Positions 23,659 to 26,149 of a DNA stretch of 26,149 nucleotides are shown here, one piece after another. The stretch spans positions 1-26,149 of the forward strand of contig DGII01000019.1 of the NCBI GenBank assembly GCA_002393095.1. Direction: 5' to 3'. Below the pieces are notes generated by a model that did no database searches, was not told the origin of the DNA, and saw only the letters and a list, made by a program, of their open reading frames with translations. The stretch is from Lachnospiraceae bacterium UBA3826 (GTDB lineage Bacteria; Bacillota; Clostridia; Lachnospirales; Lachnospiraceae). A program made the translations under genes and the position numbers. How positions within the stretch are numbered: the stretch's first letter is position 1; every line of letters starts with the position of its first letter.

Positions 23659-24331
23659 ACTCATTGATATCAAATATTACAAACCAAGCGATATAGAGGC
23701 AAGAAGCTTTAATATGATCGAAGAAGAGCTTGTACGGCTTGGGAAGGAGCTGCCTTATGAGGAACCGGACAGGGAGGATAAGGAAGAGCATCATATTAAG
23801 AAGGCACCTGTCATAAAGAGAGTTATCCATACCACAGCAGACTTCGATTATGCCGATAACCTCTTATTCAGTGAGGATGCGCTTGTCAAAGCGGAAAAGC
23901 TTCTAAGGTGCGGCTGTGTGATAGTGACTGATACCAATATGGCTTATGCCGGCATCAATAAGAAAGCGCTTGGTAAGCTTGGGGCAGAATGCATCTGTTA
24001 TATGGCGGATGAGGATGTGGCAAGGGAAGCTGCCGCAAGAGGAGTTACAAGGGCAACGGTAAGCATGGAGAGAACCTTAAAGCTTGACAGACCTGTGATA
24101 TATGCGATAGGCAATGCACCTACTGCCTTAGTAAGTATATATGAGAACAGGCATAAGCTGCAGCCGGGACTTGTGATAGGGGTTCCCGTAGGCTTTGTCA
24201 ACGTGGTGGCTGCCAAGGAACTTATAATTTCAAGTGATATCCCATATATAGTAGCAAGGGGCAGAAAGGGCGGAAGCAATGTAGCGGCCGCTATAGTCAA
24301 TGCCCTTATGTATCAGGTGACGGACAGATAA
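23645..24331 (+). CDS. cbiC: Cobalt-precorrin-8 methylmutase
   Basis: CbiC moves a methyl group from C11 to C12 to give cobyrinic acid. The 228-residue protein has the N-terminal IEARSFNMIEEEL, catalytic His62 in KRVIHTTADFDY, the central TDTNMAYAGINK, and GVPVGFVNVVAAKE followed by RGRKGGSNVAAAIVNAL. Between the first helix and the histidine motif lies a charged stretch of about 15-20 residues (35-52), longer than usual. It overlaps the cobD end by 14 bases. Confidence 0.95.
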   Translation: MEDDKLIDIKYYKPSDIEARSFNMIEEELVRLGKELPYEEPDREDKEEHHIKKAPVIKRVIHTTADFDYADNLLFSEDALVKAEKLLRCGCVIVTDTNMAYAGINKKALGKLGAECICYMADEDVAREAAARGVTRATVSMERTLKLDRPVIYAIGNAPTALVSIYENRHKLQPGLVIGVPVGFVNVVAAKELIISSDIPYIVARGRKGGSNVAAAIVNALMYQVTDR

Positions 24332-24402
24332 GGAAGGGCTATAGGTATCCTAAGAACAGTATGGTCGTCACAGGCTGATATGCAGAAAGCGACAAGAGAG
24401 AC

Positions 24403-25566
24403 ATGGATGACAGGAACGGACTAAGAAAGGGCTTTACAACCGGAAGCTGTGCGACGGCAGCGGCTAAGGCAGCGGCTTATATGCTCTTATTTAATGATGA
24501 GCTTAAGTGTATATCCGTCATGACACCCGGCGGTGTGGAATACAATGCGGATATATATGACATTAAGAGAAGTCACGACAGTGTAAGCTGCGGGGTAAAG
24601 AAGGACAGCGGAGACGATCCGGATATCACCAACGGGATAATGGTATACGCAAGGGTCAGTCTGCGCGATGATGAGCCGGAAGATATTAAGATAGACATCA
24701 GTGGCGGAAAAGGCATCGGGAGAGTGACTAAGCCCGGACTGGATCAGCCTGTGGGAAGCTATGCTATCAATTCCGTTCCGAGGAGGATGATAGATAATGA
24801 AGTCAGAGCCGTGGCCGTTCTTGCAGGATTCAAAGGATGTCTGGAGGTGGAGATATCCATACCTGAGGGAGAGGAACTGGCGGTTAAGACCTTTAATCCG
24901 AAGCTTGGTATAGAGGGCGGTATATCCGTCATAGGCACGAGTGGGATAGTGGAGCCTATGAGCACCAAGGCGCTTATAGATACCATACGGCTTGAGCTTA
25001 AGCAGCGAATGGAATCCGGATATGACTATGCGGTCATTGTACCCGGCAACTACGGAAGAGACCTTGTGTATAAGCACTTCGGCTATGATATTGACAGAAG
25101 TGTCAGGTGCAGCAATTACATAGGAGACACCTTCGATATGGCATATGAGCTTGGCTTTAAGAGACTGCTGCTTGTGGGGCATATAGGCAAGCTTATCAAG
25201 GTTGCGGGTGGTATCATGAACACTCATTCAAGAGAGGCCGATTGCCGTATGGAGATACTTACATCCATAGCTCTGCTTAAGGGTGCGGATGTTAAGCTGT
25301 GTAAGGATATAATGGAATGTACTGCTACGGAGGAGGCCGTGAGACTTATAGCGTCCGAGGGTATCTTAGAGCCCGTGATGGAAGAGGTGACAGAGAGGAT
25401 AGTCGGATACATAGCCTCCCGTATGGAGCGTGACCCGATGTGTTCGGGCGGCAATAAGGATGTTCCCTCGGTTGACTGTGTGGTATTCGATAATGAGTGG
25501 GGGATACTTGGTATGAGTAAAGGTATGGATAAATGGGAAGACTTGCTTCATAAGGAGATGGAATAG
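24403..25566 (+). CDS. cbiD: Cobalt-precorrin-5B (C1)-methyltransferase
   Basis: CbiD methylates C1 of the corrin ring in the anaerobic pathway. The 387-residue protein begins with LRKGFTTGSCATAAAKAA and contains GGKGIGRVTKPGLDQPVG, AINSVPRRMI, PGNYGRDLVYKHFG and LLVGHIGKLIKVAGGIMNTH, all family blocks. An AAGAGAG element precedes ATG 24403 after a 71-base gap from cbiC. It is followed by cbiF with no intergenic space. Confidence 0.96.
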   Translation: MDDRNGLRKGFTTGSCATAAAKAAAYMLLFNDELKCISVMTPGGVEYNADIYDIKRSHDSVSCGVKKDSGDDPDITNGIMVYARVSLRDDEPEDIKIDISGGKGIGRVTKPGLDQPVGSYAINSVPRRMIDNEVRAVAVLAGFKGCLEVEISIPEGEELAVKTFNPKLGIEGGISVIGTSGIVEPMSTKALIDTIRLELKQRMESGYDYAVIVPGNYGRDLVYKHFGYDIDRSVRCSNYIGDTFDMAYELGFKRLLLVGHIGKLIKVAGGIMNTHSREADCRMEILTSIALLKGADVKLCKDIMECTATEEAVRLIASEGILEPVMEEVTERIVGYIASRMERDPMCSGGNKDVPSVDCVVFDNEWGILGMSKGMDKWEDLLHKEME

Positions 25567-26149
25567 ATGGTACATTTTGTGGGTGCGGGAACAGGCGCGA
25601 CAGATCTCATAACCGTAAGAGGACAGAGACTTATAGAGAATGCCGATGTGATCATATATGCAGGCTCACTTATCAATACCGATCTGCTTAATGCCGCGAA
25701 GCCTGAATGTAAGCTGTATGACAGTGCGAAGATGACTCTTAAGGAGATAATTGATGTTATAAGAGACGCGGAAGATAATAACATGGACATCGTAAGACTG
25801 CATACCGGAGAACCCAGTATATACGGGGCTGTAAGGGAGCAGATGGATGAGCTTGACAAGGCGGGAATAGACTATGACAGTTGTCCCGGAGTAAGCGCCG
25901 CCTTCGGTGCGGCATCAAGCCTTAACATAGAATATACTCTTCCGGGAATCACCCAGACACTTATCATCACAAGGATAGAGGGAAGGACAGAAGTCCCAAA
26001 GCTTGAGAAATTAGAGGCTCTGGCAGCGCATCATACTTCAATGGCTATATACCTAAGCAGCGGAATGATGGATAAGGTGCAGGAGGCTCTGCTTAAGGGC
26101 GGTCTGTCACCGGATACACCTGCGGCCATAGTATATAAGGCCACCTGGC
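25567..26149 (+). CDS. cbiF: Cobalt-precorrin-4 C11-methyltransferase, truncated by window end
   Basis: The frame opens with MVHFVGAGTGATDLITVRG, the family's glycine-rich start, and continues through ADVIIYAGSLIN, LHTGEPSIYGAVREQM and the SAM-binding SCPGVSAAFGAASSLN to YLSSGMMDKV. About 194 of an expected 250 residues are present; the stop lies beyond 26149. AAGGAG in the end of cbiD is nine bases upstream of the ATG, which directly follows the cbiD stop. CbiF methylates C11 of the ring. Confidence 0.95.
   Translation, partial: MVHFVGAGTGATDLITVRGQRLIENADVIIYAGSLINTDLLNAAKPECKLYDSAKMTLKEIIDVIRDAEDNNMDIVRLHTGEPSIYGAVREQMDELDKAGIDYDSCPGVSAAFGAASSLNIEYTLPGITQTLIITRIEGRTEVPKLEKLEALAAHHTSMAIYLSSGMMDKVQEALLKGGLSPDTPAAIVYKATW

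Noticed and set aside
24487..25227. A 246-codon minus-strand frame
   Set aside because: It lies wholly inside cbiD on the opposite strand, is rich in Tyr/His/Leu as expected for a shadow frame, and has no family similarity I can see.

Overview
The window looks like chromosome from an anaerobic Firmicute of the Lachnospiraceae type (Butyrivibrio/Coprococcus-like). This is inferred from the moderate GC, heavy use of ATA (Ile) and AGA/AGG (Arg), strong AGGAG-type ribosome binding sites, DUF975, DUF6171-like and ECF-transporter proteins, a GH51 arabinofuranosidase, and an oxygen-independent (cbi-type) cobalamin pathway. The species cannot be fixed from sequence alone.

Layout. (1) 91-1268: a vitamin-type ECF transporter S component and a UPF0340/TIGR01440 protein, translationally coupled, behind a visible promoter. 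(2) 1301-1558, minus strand: a small Cys-rich zinc-ribbon-like protein. (3) 1641-1995: two perfect and one diverged copy of a 71-bp palindromic tandem repeat, abutting a 3' remnant of a GH43 arabinanase-type gene. (4) 2014-3525: GH51 alpha-L-arabinofuranosidase. (5) 3698-6061: a large secreted HExxH metalloprotease-like protein with a VESTDAA heptapeptide tail, convergent with and overlapping the stop codon of the next operon. (6) 6058-8885, minus strand: DUF975 membrane protein, OmpR-type response regulator and histidine kinase. The promoter has an 11-bp direct repeat just upstream of a poor -35 box, which suggests autoregulation. (7) 9010-10518: a PanE-like reductase followed by a nucleoside hydrolase that lacks its N-terminal half.

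(8) 10622-26149 is the centre of the window: a promoter, a class I cobalamin riboswitch with an unusually long peripheral hairpin, candidate terminators, then one long co-directional run that leaves the window inside cbiF. Order: cbiK (carrying a lipoprotein signal), a membrane-anchored two-domain surface protein, btuF-btuC-btuD, cbiP, cobT, cobU, cobS, a short second CobU-like gene, cobC, cbiB, cobD, cbiC, cbiD, cbiF. Most junctions overlap or are only a few bases apart. Corrinoid uptake, corrin-ring synthesis and lower-ligand attachment therefore probably share one B12-sensing switch. cbiL, cbiG, cbiH, cbiJ, cbiE, cbiT and cbiA are not in the window; some may lie downstream of cbiF.

The most unusual proposal is a surface module formed by the first three products: a chelatase exported as a lipoprotein, a novel-looking anchored two-domain protein and the binding lipoprotein BtuF. 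It could capture or process metal-tetrapyrroles outside the cell. Other points of interest are the 71-bp palindromic tandem repeat at the gene remnant, the response-regulator site, and a perfect 15-bp hairpin that overlaps the first possible start codon of the surface protein.
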